Below the pieces are notes generated by a model that made no database searches, was not told the origin of the DNA, and saw nothing but the letters and a program-made list of their open reading frames with translations. A DNA stretch of 64,000 bases from Gymnorhina tibicen (taxonomy: Eukaryota; Chordata; Aves; Passeriformes; Artamidae), in contig VXAZ01003466.1 of NCBI GenBank assembly GCA_013399875.1, positions 609,420-673,419 on the forward strand, given 5' to 3'. The first letter of the stretch is position 1; the number at the start of each line of letters is the position of its first letter. Below, in pieces: positions 23,401 through 34,800 of this stretch. The position numbers and the translations under genes are program-made.

Positions 23401-25733
23401 TAGAAAATAAGAGTGTAAAAATGTGATGGGGTTTTTCAGTTGTTACTGTACAGAAACATTGTATTTGAGGATTAAATGTGGTGGTCCTGCCCATCCCATG
23501 CCCCTCGAACGCCATACTCAGATATGAGCCAACACTCTCCTGGTTCCTGAGCCTGGGGTTGCTGGGGGGACGGGGACACCAGGACTGTCCTTGAGACCTG
23601 TGGAACTGTAGCTGATCAGGGCAGGTACCCCCCAGTCACCTCTCCCTGCACCCTGTGATCCCCGCTCTCACTCCATCCTCTTGCCCAGCATTTTCTGTGC
23701 TCCACAGTAATTTCCTGTGCTGAGTCGAAGCTCCCATGTGTTCCCTCTCTATCCCAATGTCATGTCCACGGCAGTAATGCTCAGTGTGTGTCTACCATTA
23801 AATGTCTTTTTATTTATGCATGAATAATTGAAACCTTGCATTATTAATGTTTTAATTAACCTTTACACAAGGTTTGGTATTTTTAATGCCTCCTTTCATC
23901 TCCCTGAGCAGTCTCTACAATGTGTTTTACTGCTGACTTTCTGTCCTGTTAACTGTGTGAAGTTTTTAACTGCAGCATGTGCACAGATCATCTTCAGAAA
24001 GAAGTCACTGCTGAAAGCCATGGAATTGACTCCTCATGAAAATACTTCCCCGTTTGTGATTCCTGCCATTGCTGAGTTCTCTCTTGGAAATGTTGATGCA
24101 TTTTGTCCTGTGTTGCTGCAGCTTTTCCTGTCTCTTCTTTTACAAGAAACCTGGGTCATTTCTCTGACTCAGAACTGGCAACAGTGAGAAATAAGCACAT
24201 GCTTTCCTTTGGGAAGCCAGACTGGGAGCTGGCAGATGCCCATGGCTGTAGGGGGCTGGATTATTTACTATTTTGTTTAATGTTGCTGCCTCAAGTGTAC
24301 AAAGGTGCCAATGAATCCACAGTGAACCTGTACATGTCTGTCCTGTTTGTAGCAGTGTTGGTCTCCCAGCACAGCCCTCCCACACAGTGGTAACCCATGG
24401 GACATAAAGCTGAAGGACTTCATCAATACAAAACTAAGTAAAATAAGTAAATAAAGCAATGTCATTAGAAAGATATAAAGGCGCTCCAGTGCCTCACTCC
24501 CCCTGAACTGGGACAGCTGTGTGTACTCCCACCTTCATCACCATCTTCAAGAAACCTCTGACCTTGTGCTTAAGAAATCCCCTGATTATACCAGTATGAA
24601 ACTCTGGCTCAGGTGGGAACCAGGCCACTCCTGGAGGTGGTGCAGGAGGAAGTCATGAACACTGGTAATGCAGAACAAGGTACAAAGAGCTCTTTCAAAG
24701 GGAGCCCAAGTCCTCTGCTCATTGTCCTTGTGATGTTGCTGCCATACAGCTCAAGGGAGTGAGTTGGGCAGGTGCTGGCACTGCAGAAGCTTCATCACCC
24801 AGTGGAGCACCCAGCCCTCACCACCATCTCTTACCTGTCCAGGTAAGCAAACAAGTTCAGCTGCTCTGCCTTCTCCTCAGATCTCTTCCACTGCTACCTC
24901 TTTGGGGGCTGTAGTGCAGCTAGCACTGGGCTCATCTTCTTATTTTGGGCTTATTTCTCCTTATGGACCAAAACCTCATCTGTTTGAGCCTCCAAAACTC
25001 AGTGATGTTTGGAGTTATCTGAGGAAATGAACACAAAAGTGAAACAGTGTGGCTGGGGGGAGCTCAGGCCTCCTCCCTCAGCTCCACTCCTGCATGTGGC
25101 CCTTACTGGTGTCAGACACAATAATGTCTGCAGAAAGCATCAAACAAGTATTAGATGGCCGTGACCTGGACCAAAGGGATCTTCCTGTGCCCAAATGGCT
25201 TTATTGCCAAGTGACAGTGGCATGTTTGCTCCCAGACTCACTGCCTAAGTCAGAAGACTGCTGCTTAATGGGGAAAATAACAGAACAGGAATTAATAATT
25301 GGGATGTGGAAGGTTTTCCATTAACTGATCACATATGGCAAGTAATTCAGCTTAAAATTTGTCATTGTCACTTTTCCAGCATAAATTCAGAAAGAATGGT
25401 GCTTCATTAAATCTGTAAGGCTCTTCCAGAATAAGCAGCTACTGACCATTCACAATAAGTTAATTAAAACTCTTTCACAACAGAAAGAGCAAATGTTGGC
25501 AGAAATTAATTGATTTCCTGTTAGCATGTGCTCAGGATTGACTGATGTACTGGAGATGCTCTATCTACATCCATTCCATCTCAGTCAAGTGCAACCTTTA
25601 GCATGCAACTATCTTCACTTTTTCATTTGTAACTGCTGTTAAATACCATAACAGTCCAAGCTACGGTTCCATTTTTTCCTCAGTTTACCATGCAATCTCC
25701 TGGTAATAGTTTCTTTAATAGCAAATTGCACTT
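23401..25733. other. Unassigned DNA
   Basis: No gene is supported. At 23810-23827 there is an 18-bp near-palindrome around a central ATGCAT, followed by TTAATTAA at 23852-23859, of the kind bound by POU and homeodomain proteins. The rest is mixed-composition sequence without visible repeats. Confidence 0.4.
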
Positions 25734-25780
25734 AAAAAACCAACCAAACAAACAAAAAAAAAACAAACAAGCAAACAAAC
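25734..25780 (+). repeat. (CAAA)n simple repeat
   Basis: This A-rich tract is made of CAAA and CAAAA units with an interrupted poly-A core. It is an ordinary microsatellite or A-rich low-complexity sequence. Confidence 0.9.
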
Positions 25781-25861
25781 CCTGTTGTTAAATCCTGATA
25801 ATTTGATTTATTCACATTTCTCTGTCTCTTCCTCTTTGTCCATAATGTTTAATAATGCTCA

Positions 25862-25896
25862 GCCTCTGAGCACTCATTGAGTGCCTCTGAGCACTC
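25862..25896 (+). repeat. Two-copy 20-bp tandem duplication
   Basis: GCCTCTGAGCACTCA occurs identically at 25862-25876 and 25882-25896, with partially similar TTGAGT and TTCCTGAGT sequence following each copy. Confidence 0.8.
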
Positions 25897-27131
25897 ACTT
25901 CCTGAGTGATCTCTGCAGTCAGAGGACAGGTGTCTGGGGTGTCTTTCACTGTGCAAACAGGAGTACAAATGTTCAGGAAACTCCTTTTCCTCCCTTTTGC
26001 TTTTAAGCCAGATTGGCAAATATGGAATGGTTCAGCCAACGTCTCAGCAAAAGAGGTTTTAGATGTCAGACAGGAACATCTCTAATAAATACCACTGACC
26101 CTGCCTGAGCCTTCAAGCTCTTCCTTTCCCTCAGAGGGCCTTACCAGGGATACAGGACCAGCTCATCATCCTGCAGTGACAACCTGAGCAGTGTCTGGTC
26201 TCTGCATGGTTGCTAAACCACAGCCATCTCCCTGGCCCTCAAGTGAGGTAATAAATAAACACCAATGGCGCATGAGCACCAGATCATGTCTGTTCTGTGT
26301 AGAAATCTTCCACACTCCACCTCCACAAAATCTTGTAGCTCAGCAGTGACTGCAAAGATTTAATCAACAACACTCTATAAAGAAGTGTATTTTAAAAAAC
26401 CATTCCCACACCTCCTGGCAATATCTGGTCTAAATTTTTTATGAAACAATTCATTGATTTCAGAAGTACAAGTTCAAGTGCAGTGAAACTGTGAGTAAAT
26501 TCTGATGAAATGCAGCAGTGAGTTTGTTTCTAAAAACAGGGTAGAAGTGAAAAAGATGAAACATTTCCTGAGGGAGTTGGAAAAGCTCCAACACTTGCTT
26601 GAAGACCAGGTTTTGCGACTGAGCTTTATAGACAGACAAAGTGCCTGCTGTGAATGGATGAAGGCTCTGAGGCTGGAGGGGGGTGCAGGCTGCAGAGAAG
26701 TGTTCTCACAGCTCAGGTGCTGTTCTCACTTCCGGGCTCAACAACATAAATGGGGAAAATTGTGGTAACGCCCAGAGCACGCTGTACCTTGTAAAAATTT
26801 TCTGTAAGCTCTGAGATCAAAAGGCCTTTTTGGAGAGGGGACAGGACTGTTTGTATCACTTCTGAAAACTCTGGGTTTTTGCTTTTAGTGTGCAGAATTG
26901 CAAATACTATAATTGCATTATTATTATTATATTAAATTTCTCCTTTAATGAACAAACAGCTGTGTAAGTGCAGCAGTGAGTTAACATCTCTGTAATGGCT
27001 GGTTAAGCTCTTTAATTGTACCCTCCATTTCCAACTGAGGAGCACAGCCTCTGGGTGCACAGCCCTGGGTGCCAAACACTTTGTACACCCTTAGTTCAGA
27101 AATTCATTTCTTCTCTAATTTATCAGGGGAC
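25897..27131. other. Unassigned DNA upstream of the 27-kb LTR
   Basis: No gene is supported. An ATT trinucleotide-like stretch lies at about 26,918-26,935. The frame at 26505-26768 is short and its translation is not recognised. Confidence 0.4.
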
Positions 27132-27137
27132 ACAGTG

Positions 27138-27550
27138 TGTCACTGTTGGGGTGGCCACGACACACGAACACGGACACTGCACCAGATTAGTGGCATAAAG
27201 TGTTTTATTTCAAGAAGAACACATACTTAGAGACTATTCTATGTTATCATTCGTCTTACAAGTTCATTGGCTACTAAACTACAACAATGGATCCACTGGC
27301 TATCATTTAACTACAATATAATACTATTGGTTACCTGTAACATAAGCATTCAGACACTCAGAAAAATAACAGGTGCAGATATGTTTGCTGTGTTCTCTTT
27401 CTATTGTTTTGGATTCTGTACTTCTGTTGATACTACACTTCCCCAGGTAAAGCTGATTATTTTCTTCTCGTGGGCTTTTCTCATGAATAGAAGTTAATCA
27501 TGTCCAAATTGAGATCTGTGAAGCCTTCAGACCAGCTGTCGGCATCAACA
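27138..27550 (-). mobile_element. Complete solo LTR of an endogenous retrovirus (class II-like)
   Basis: On the plus strand the element begins TGTCACTGTTGG and ends GGCATCAACA, giving the canonical TG...CA ends. It is flanked on both sides by ACAGTG (27132-27137 and 27551-27556), a perfect 6-bp target-site duplication. Read on the minus strand it has CCAAT boxes (complement ATTGG at 27326-27330 and 27266-27270), then an AATAAA polyadenylation signal (complement TTTATT at 27204-27209), then U5 ending CAACAGTGACA. Six-base duplications are typical of alpha/beta-type avian elements. No internal genes or primer-binding site adjoin it, so it is a solo LTR left by recombination. Confidence 0.88.
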
Positions 27551-30500
27551 ACAGTGAAATCCTGGAGTGTGCCCAAAGCTGTGGTAAGACTTTGTCATTT
27601 GATCACCTCACCTGTACCTCCCAAATCGAAGTCCTCTACAAGACCAGGCAAACTCTGCAGGTCCCAAAGGCAGTGACCAGCCTTCAAGCTCTCCAAAGGA
27701 GGTGTCAGATGCAAGTTCCCAGCTCTGCCTCAGTGAATGAGTTTGGTTTTATTGCCACTAAAGATAACAGCACCCCAGGTGCTGGGCTCACCGGTGCTCG
27801 TGGCTGATATGAGATGGCGTCTATGATTTTTCATGAACAAGTGACGTCTTTGACTTGCCCACCTGCTCCCCATGGGCTGCAGTCTGGCTTTGCTGTGGAG
27901 GCTAGAGGGATGGAAATCCCCAGAGCAGCCCTCTGGGACTCTCTTCTTGTCCTTTAAAACACACCACACCCAAGTCAGATCCTCATTTCTCACCAAGTAC
28001 CAGGGTGGAGTTGTTCCTTCTCTCACACTGCTCCTGCAGGCCTTGGGGATGGTCACTGTCCCACCTTGGCTCTGAGGGGCTGCTACACTTTCACTGCTCT
28101 CACAGGGGTCTTCTCTGGACGTGCATCCTCCTGTGCCAAGACCCAAACATGCACATACAGAGGAACAACAACACAAAAGATAAAGCACTAGCACATTTTC
28201 AAATAAAATTACATAAGAGCTATACCTTATGGCTTAGCAATGAAATTACTCACCGCAGCTGGTCTAAGAGGGGAAGTTTCAGTGACTCTGTCCACAAACA
28301 GTGGTAATACAGAGCTTCAGAAATAATTTGTGTATCTGGAAGAAAAATTTGATTATCAGCCCTCTATCCTACTGAACATGTCAGATGTACACTCAAGGAA
28401 CTCCTTGTTCTCTGAACCTGGAGTGACTCACGAGGCTTTGATGGGTGGCAGCTTTTGAAGGAGTTGCTGGCTGCCAGCTCCAGCCGTAGTTGAGGCCACA
28501 CGAAGGTTCTGCTGGGCTTGCTGTGGTGCTCTATCCCAAAAGCAGGAAGCACCGATATCAGGCACCAGGAAGAGTTACACAGTAATGTCTTTTTGCCCAG
28601 TGCCAGGGGCTCTCACAGGTATGAGGGGCAGACAGGGATGTTGAAAGCAGAGGGAGGAAGGAACTGGTCCCTCATGTCAGTGTGCTGGCACAGCCACTGG
28701 CCCTGTTCGGCACCTCTAACACTCAGGGAATGGTTTCATAAGAAAGGATGGGAGGCCCCAGCCAATTCTTTTTCACCTTCCAAAGTAGAATTGCTTTTTC
28801 TCTGACTAGGAAAGCAGATGAGCCTGATTTTCCCAGGTAACTGCTGGCTTCATCAGGTTTGTGTCAGAATAACACATCCAGCTGACATCGGAAACAGGAG
28901 CATCAGCAGTGTTGGAACAGGGAATAACAGGTGCAAGTTATCACTAATTAACAGATATTCTGGAGGGATGGGCCAGTGGGAGGGAACAGCCAGTCCATCC
29001 CTGCATGCCATCCAAGTGACTGCCTGGAGCACACATGGGTTTCTGTCCTTCGCATTGTCTTTTTGGGGAATCAAGCCAACTGGGAAAAGGTCAGTGCTAA
29101 GGCCACAAGTGTTTAGTAACTGTCTAGAAACAAAATGGATAAAAGACAGCCTGTACAGCATGTTAAATAATTTTCCAGATGAAAGCAGGATGAACTATAG
29201 CTGGGAAGCTGAATGGAATCAGGTATGAGATTTTTTCTAAAAGGAGGGGGATTCAATCATGTTATGTAATGTAAAAACTAGACAGATGTGAGGAGCAAAG
29301 GGGCAGAGAAGGAGCAAGAACAAAGTGAAGGATCAGAGAGGGCACACCAGAGGTGTGGGGAGGGGGAGAGCAGAGGAGGAATTTCTCTGTCTGTGTCACA
29401 GAGGAAAAGGCAAGATTCGCAGGAAAGAGACAGCAGGGCAGGGGTAGGGAAAGGCCCTGTCATCTTTCCCATCCCTCCCAGGGCCAGCAGCACATGGGGC
29501 TCTGTGGAGGGCTGAGGCTGGTGAGGAGTGCCCGGCTTCAGCTGGAAGGGAAGAAGGGCTGGGGCTGGAGCATGGGGCAGAGGAGCCCCACGTGGCCCAG
29601 GGGCTGCTGCTCACAGCTGGGCATTGTCCCAGGGATGTCAGGGGCCAGGACAGGGAGATGGCAACCACGGAGCTGGCAGGAAGGATGGGCTCCTGCTGCA
29701 GGGGAGGCTTTGTGCATCCCAGTGAGACGGGGTGCAGCTCCTCGTGCTGAGGACAGCTTGCCCAGAGGCAGCGGGGGGGTTGCCAAGGAAACACATCCCT
29801 TCCCCAAGAGTCATGTGGCCCAGATTCTCTTTGTTCCTCTCAGTGCAAGATGTAACAAGGCAGTTTGCCAAGGGGAATATCTTTTCTTGCACAGGGGCTA
29901 CCACCACCTAAAGCACACTCAGCTTGGTGACACTTCACTCCTCCAAACGTATCAGAAGGTGATTGGGAAGGAAAAGCTGAGCTCATTTCCCGCACCCTTG
30001 AAGGCCCCTGGGGCACCACCCCACTTTGTTGGGGGGATCATGTCACTCCTCCCACTGTTCTTCCAGTTTCCTCCCTTTGCTTTCTGATCATTGATAAAGA
30101 AATACTATTTTGAAAGAAGTCTTTAACCATTTATAACAATTCACTCTTCTGTGGCCAAGCCAAGCATGCTGGAGCCTTGCAGCCCGAAAGTGAAGCCAGC
30201 CCAGAGCCAATTTGGGAGTTCCCTGCCCGCTCTTCAGATGTGTCCAAAGGCTGTGCTGGGTAGCAGGGACCCACTGAGCCCTCCCCAGTCATGGACATCC
30301 CCAGCTCTGGGAGGTGCAGCTGCTCTCCAGGAGCTGCCCACCCCTGCCCTTGGCCAGCCCTTGCTGTACTTTCCAGCCATAGGCTCTGCTTCCCTCCCCT
30401 TCCCAGCACATGACCCAGAGTGTTGGTGATACTGGGATCTTATGTACATGGGAAGAAACTTCCATTATCCTTGAAGTATGTTAAAATAGCACTGGCAGAC

Positions 30501-31783
30501 AGTGCCAGCTTTGCACAAGGTGAATGGGAAAAGGAGAAAAATTTCACACAGCACTGAGAAGAAAATGTGGTTTTAATACCTTGAAGAGAGTACTGGGTCA
30601 CTTCCTGGGAACAGCAATTCAGAAATAAATAGGTCTGCACAGGAACAATGGCTCCTGGTCTCTGAGGAAAATGTTCAGTGAATCCTTCCTATTTCCAGCA
30701 TGCAGGGCCTGACCAGCAACTGGCCTTGTGCCTATTCCGTGGGTGCTGGGATAGCCTGAGGTAACTCATAACTGCTCTGTGCAGGGTATTCAGCTAGGAA
30801 AAGCAAGCCTTCGTTGTTCCTCCAGCCTCCAGGAATGGTTTATACAAAAGGCTACTCAGGGAGCTGAACTGAACCTGCACTAGGCATGGTCTGAACAATT
30901 ATGATTATTTAAAAAAATCAATTGCCAAAATTAAACCTAAACCGTTAATTCAGAGTTTCAGGCAGGAGGAGCCTCAGCACAAGTTTAAACCAACCAAAGG
31001 AATTACTGTTCATCTCCCAGTTCCACTTGTGGTTTTTTCCTCTAAACCAATAAGATACTTCTCAATCTTGGGAGCATTTTAGCATCAGTCTTACTGACAA
31101 GAGCCTTCCTTCAGCTCTATTTTAGTCATCAAAGAAACTGTGAGCCTGAGGTAACAGGATAAAAGCCCTTCGAAATGAGAACCTTCCTTGATGGTCTCAT
31201 TCCTGATCAGAAATGGTACTCCATGGAAGCCTGCAGACCTCTCCACTCATAAGAGTGTAATGACACTTAATGTCATTGCTCACTGCAATTTTGTTTCCCG
31301 GTGGAGGAGATTCCCTGGGGGGATCAATCACACACACTGCAAACCAGCAGGAATGTCTCACCCTGTGTTTGCTTAGAGAAAGGCTTCTGACAAGGAATCA
31401 CAGGCTGCTACACTGAACGGTCTCCGGTAGAAAACAAGGCTTGTTTAGGGAGTGTGGAATAAGAACTGCATCCCTGGGCAGGATCAGCGGTATTTCCAGG
31501 TCAGTGAGAATCAGTCCTATTAATAGCAGTTCCTGATTGCTGCCTGAAGAATTGATTTGCTCTGCTTTGTCCTGCCTGAGGCAAACTGAGAGGTAAATCA
31601 GGAGAGCCGTCAGAGAGCTTCCTCACAGAGAGCATCCTCCTTCCACATCGCCGCACACAGTCCCCACCGTGCAGACTGGGTCAGTGTCCTGGCTGACTCT
31701 GGAGACACTGGGCACAGAGGGCACATGGATTCAGCAAGGAGAGGAAGCAAAGAGGCCTTTGGTTTTTTTCTGTTCAGGTCTCC
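27551..31783. other. Unassigned DNA
   Basis: No gene is supported. The longest frame (29353-30087, plus, 244 codons) crosses a GC-rich purine-biased stretch and has no recognisable domain, with other frames open across the same stretch. No repeats of known families were recognised apart from the flank of the 27-kb LTR. Confidence 0.4.
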
Positions 31784-31844
31784 CTGATTATTAATCAGAA
31801 TCTGCTGATTAAGAGGTGCAAGGTTTGATAATCAGTGCAAGGTG
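31784..31844. promoter_or_regulatory. Cluster of four TAATCAG motifs, candidate enhancer core
   Basis: TAATCAG occurs at 31792-31798 and 31829-31835 on the plus strand, and as its complement CTGATTA at 31784-31790 and 31805-31811. The first two form a 15-bp palindrome. GTGCAAGGT is also present twice, at 31817-31825 and 31836-31844. TAATC is the core recognised by K50 homeodomain proteins such as Otx, Pitx and Crx. Function is inferred from motif density only. Confidence 0.3.
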
Positions 31845-34800
31845 CTGACACCCTCCTGGTCTGAGTCTGGGCCAGTTCTCAGTGTCAGGGGATGGTAAGA
31901 AAGAGGTGGTGGAAGAGTCCTGACCCCTGGGAAGCTCTGTTCCCCCAACTCAGCCACCAGCTGCTGACAGCAAAGGGGAAGGTAAGAGCCCAGCAGACAA
32001 GCACCACAGGGAGCTACCAGGGGCAGCAGGTCCTAGAGAGACACAGCCACCCACCAGCAGTGGGATGGGTCCAAGTGCTGTTCCAGCTCCCCCACTATGG
32101 ATTGGCTTCATCCCCCCATACATGCCCACCCCACTGCCCTGCACTCAGCAGGCATCTGTCAGGGCATCAAGGCTGAGCACAGCCCCATTCCATTGCAATT
32201 GTAAACTTTAGTGAATCTTAGATTTAGGGATGTGTTGCTGAGGACGCTAATTCCTGGTAAATCTGGTGTCTGCATCTCTAGAGAAAGAGTTCCCAGACAC
32301 AGCCCATCAATTCCCTTTCAGGCCTGCTTCCATACACCCCAACTATATCCAGTCTTGGATGCACCAGTTTAAGCTAAGTCTAAGTTTAAGCTGCTCTAAG
32401 TGCTCAGCTGTGAGTGTACAAACTTGTTCAACATCTGTATGCTTTATTTCTCAGATTATTTGTAAACATCTGAAAGCCGCTACATTAGTCTTTCTCAGGC
32501 ACTGGCTCTTCGAGAGTAGACAGCCTCGGAGCAGATCACCTTGGATCACTGACCGTCTGAGCGGCTGTTTCAGGCTCTGCTCTGAGGGGCGGGGATGCTC
32601 AGCTGATGTAAGGAATAGCTGCTATGGGATGCCGTGGAGCCCTTGGTCCTTCCCCTGTCCTCCCCAGTGCGCCTGCAGGTATCATCAGGTATCATGGTAA
32701 ACTCCAGCCCTTCAAAATACCATTTCCTGTGCATAACCAAGAACCAGCGTACCACCAAAACCTGCATGGAACAAAGGTCACCAAGTGCTGACTTCAAGTG
32801 AGGCAGATGCCCCACTCCCAAGTACAGGAAAGTATTTTTTCTTTTTTTACTTAAAGTTTTCAAAAGATGTTGCTAATGTGGAGCAGAACCAAACCTGGTG
32901 TAATTAGCTGTAGAGCAAATGAAGCCATCCAATTCACAGGAGTTTTGATTTCCACTTTCCAGGAATGCAGCATTTCATCTCTCATGAGAAGGGTTCAAAC
33001 TCTGTATTGCAGGATCCAGCTGGGATTTGGCAACTGATTTCCATGAGCTGATTGTCAACAGTGGTGGAGTTAATGATAGTGCTATGAACAATCATGCATG
33101 TGCATCTGCACATTATCTTGTGATGTGTTAGGCATGCACATATCACACTTGCGATGAAATTAATTACAGAAAGACACAGGATCCTCCTTTCAAATACACA
33201 TCAGGCAGCCCTGCCAGCTATTTAATGTGTGTCACAGTCTCAGCAAACTCATTTCTTTCAAGAATTTGCAACTTGTTTCAACTTGTTAAACACAACCTTT
33301 CATTTAACAGTTTGTACAGTTAAAGGGATTGACTTTAAAACTATAAAGCTATTTCTGCTCCACTGATAGCAGTATTTCCTTTGCTTTCACATCCTTTTGA
33401 ACAGTTTATTGTAAAGCCTTCCCCCACTCCAGTGCTTATTGCTTCACAGTTTCTTGCAGTTCCCTTATTACTTGAATTATTTTCCCTTTATATCCCTTGC
33501 CATCGCAAGTACCCAGAACAAACTGGATACATAACAGAGCCTGTGGTTAGACATGTTTCCTACGAGAGCTCTAAGCTGGAAAGCAAAGGAGTGAAGCCAA
33601 GTGAACCAGCTGGCCACAGGCAGGGCAGCGCCTGTGCCAGCATGCGCCTGGCATGACCCTGGCGAGGGGCAGCTCAGGGGCCCTGTGCCCGTGTCAGCAC
33701 CACCAGCCACAGCGCACATCCTGCACAGCACACGCTGTACAGCAGCTGTAGTTCTGGACAGCACTATTTGATTTGGCACAGGATATTTTTCTGAATGGCT
33801 CCCTTGATGGGGTCTTTTCAGCCTCAAATTGTGCTGAACAACAACAAGCAAAATCACCATGTGTGCAGACTTTCTCTGCTCAGTGTCACAGCTGTACCCC
33901 CTGTCAGCACACCTGTAAGGTAGATAGTTCTGTGCCTTACACCACCCCCTCCCCTGTTTTCAGGTGTGTGTATTTCATGCTTCCATAACTCCACGCAACC
34001 CTCTGTCTGGGAGATAAACTGCACACTGTCAGGAGGGAATCTGTGTTGGTGCTGTGCATGAATGAGCATCCTCACATCCCAAAGCTGATACCAAAGAATT
34101 AAATAGAGTGTTGGTTGGCTTCTCCTCACAGAGCTGTGGTTCTTGAGTGAGTTATTGGGTAAAAGAGCTCATGTTTCCATGCAGTCTGTCTGCATAGGAC
34201 ATGGGGACAGGAGGGACAGAGGGAAGGGTGTAGTCCTGGGGGCCTGGGGCTGTGACAAAGGTCTGCCCCTGTTTTGTCTCCACATAACATCTGAGCTACA
34301 AAAAGTAATAGATTCCGATGAATGGATTGTTGTGCCTTTTTGGTTTTGTGATGACAATGTGTGGTGTGCACATCACCAATATTTTCTTTAAACCTTTATG
34401 GAGAGTGTTTGCTTGTAAATAGATCAACATTGTAAACCCCAAGCTCTTGGAGGTTTGGCATTAATGTTGCTCTCGTTTTCCATGTAAGGATTACAGCAAT
34501 CCAATTGCTCCACAATTGCAATTCCACCAATTGCTCCACATTTATACAGCACAGAAGTAGCACAGAATTTTGGTGATCATTAACATCTCTAACATCAGCA
34601 TTTGTGCCCATCTTCTGCATTATGTTAAATGGGAGAGACAGGCAAAGATAAATCACAGCGGATGCACCAGCTGTGTTTGGGATGAAGGTAAAGCAATCCT
34701 GATCGTTCTCCATGTGGCTGCACAAGCAGGGCCAGTTGGGAGCTGATGCAGTGAGGACCCCAGGACCAAGGGGCAGCTGAATCTGCTGTACTAAAGAAGC

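Noticed and set aside
29353..30087. 244-codon plus-strand open frame, the longest in the window
   Set aside because: It crosses purine-biased GC-rich sequence. The translation is G/R/Q-rich without recognisable motifs, and other frames are open in parallel on both strands.
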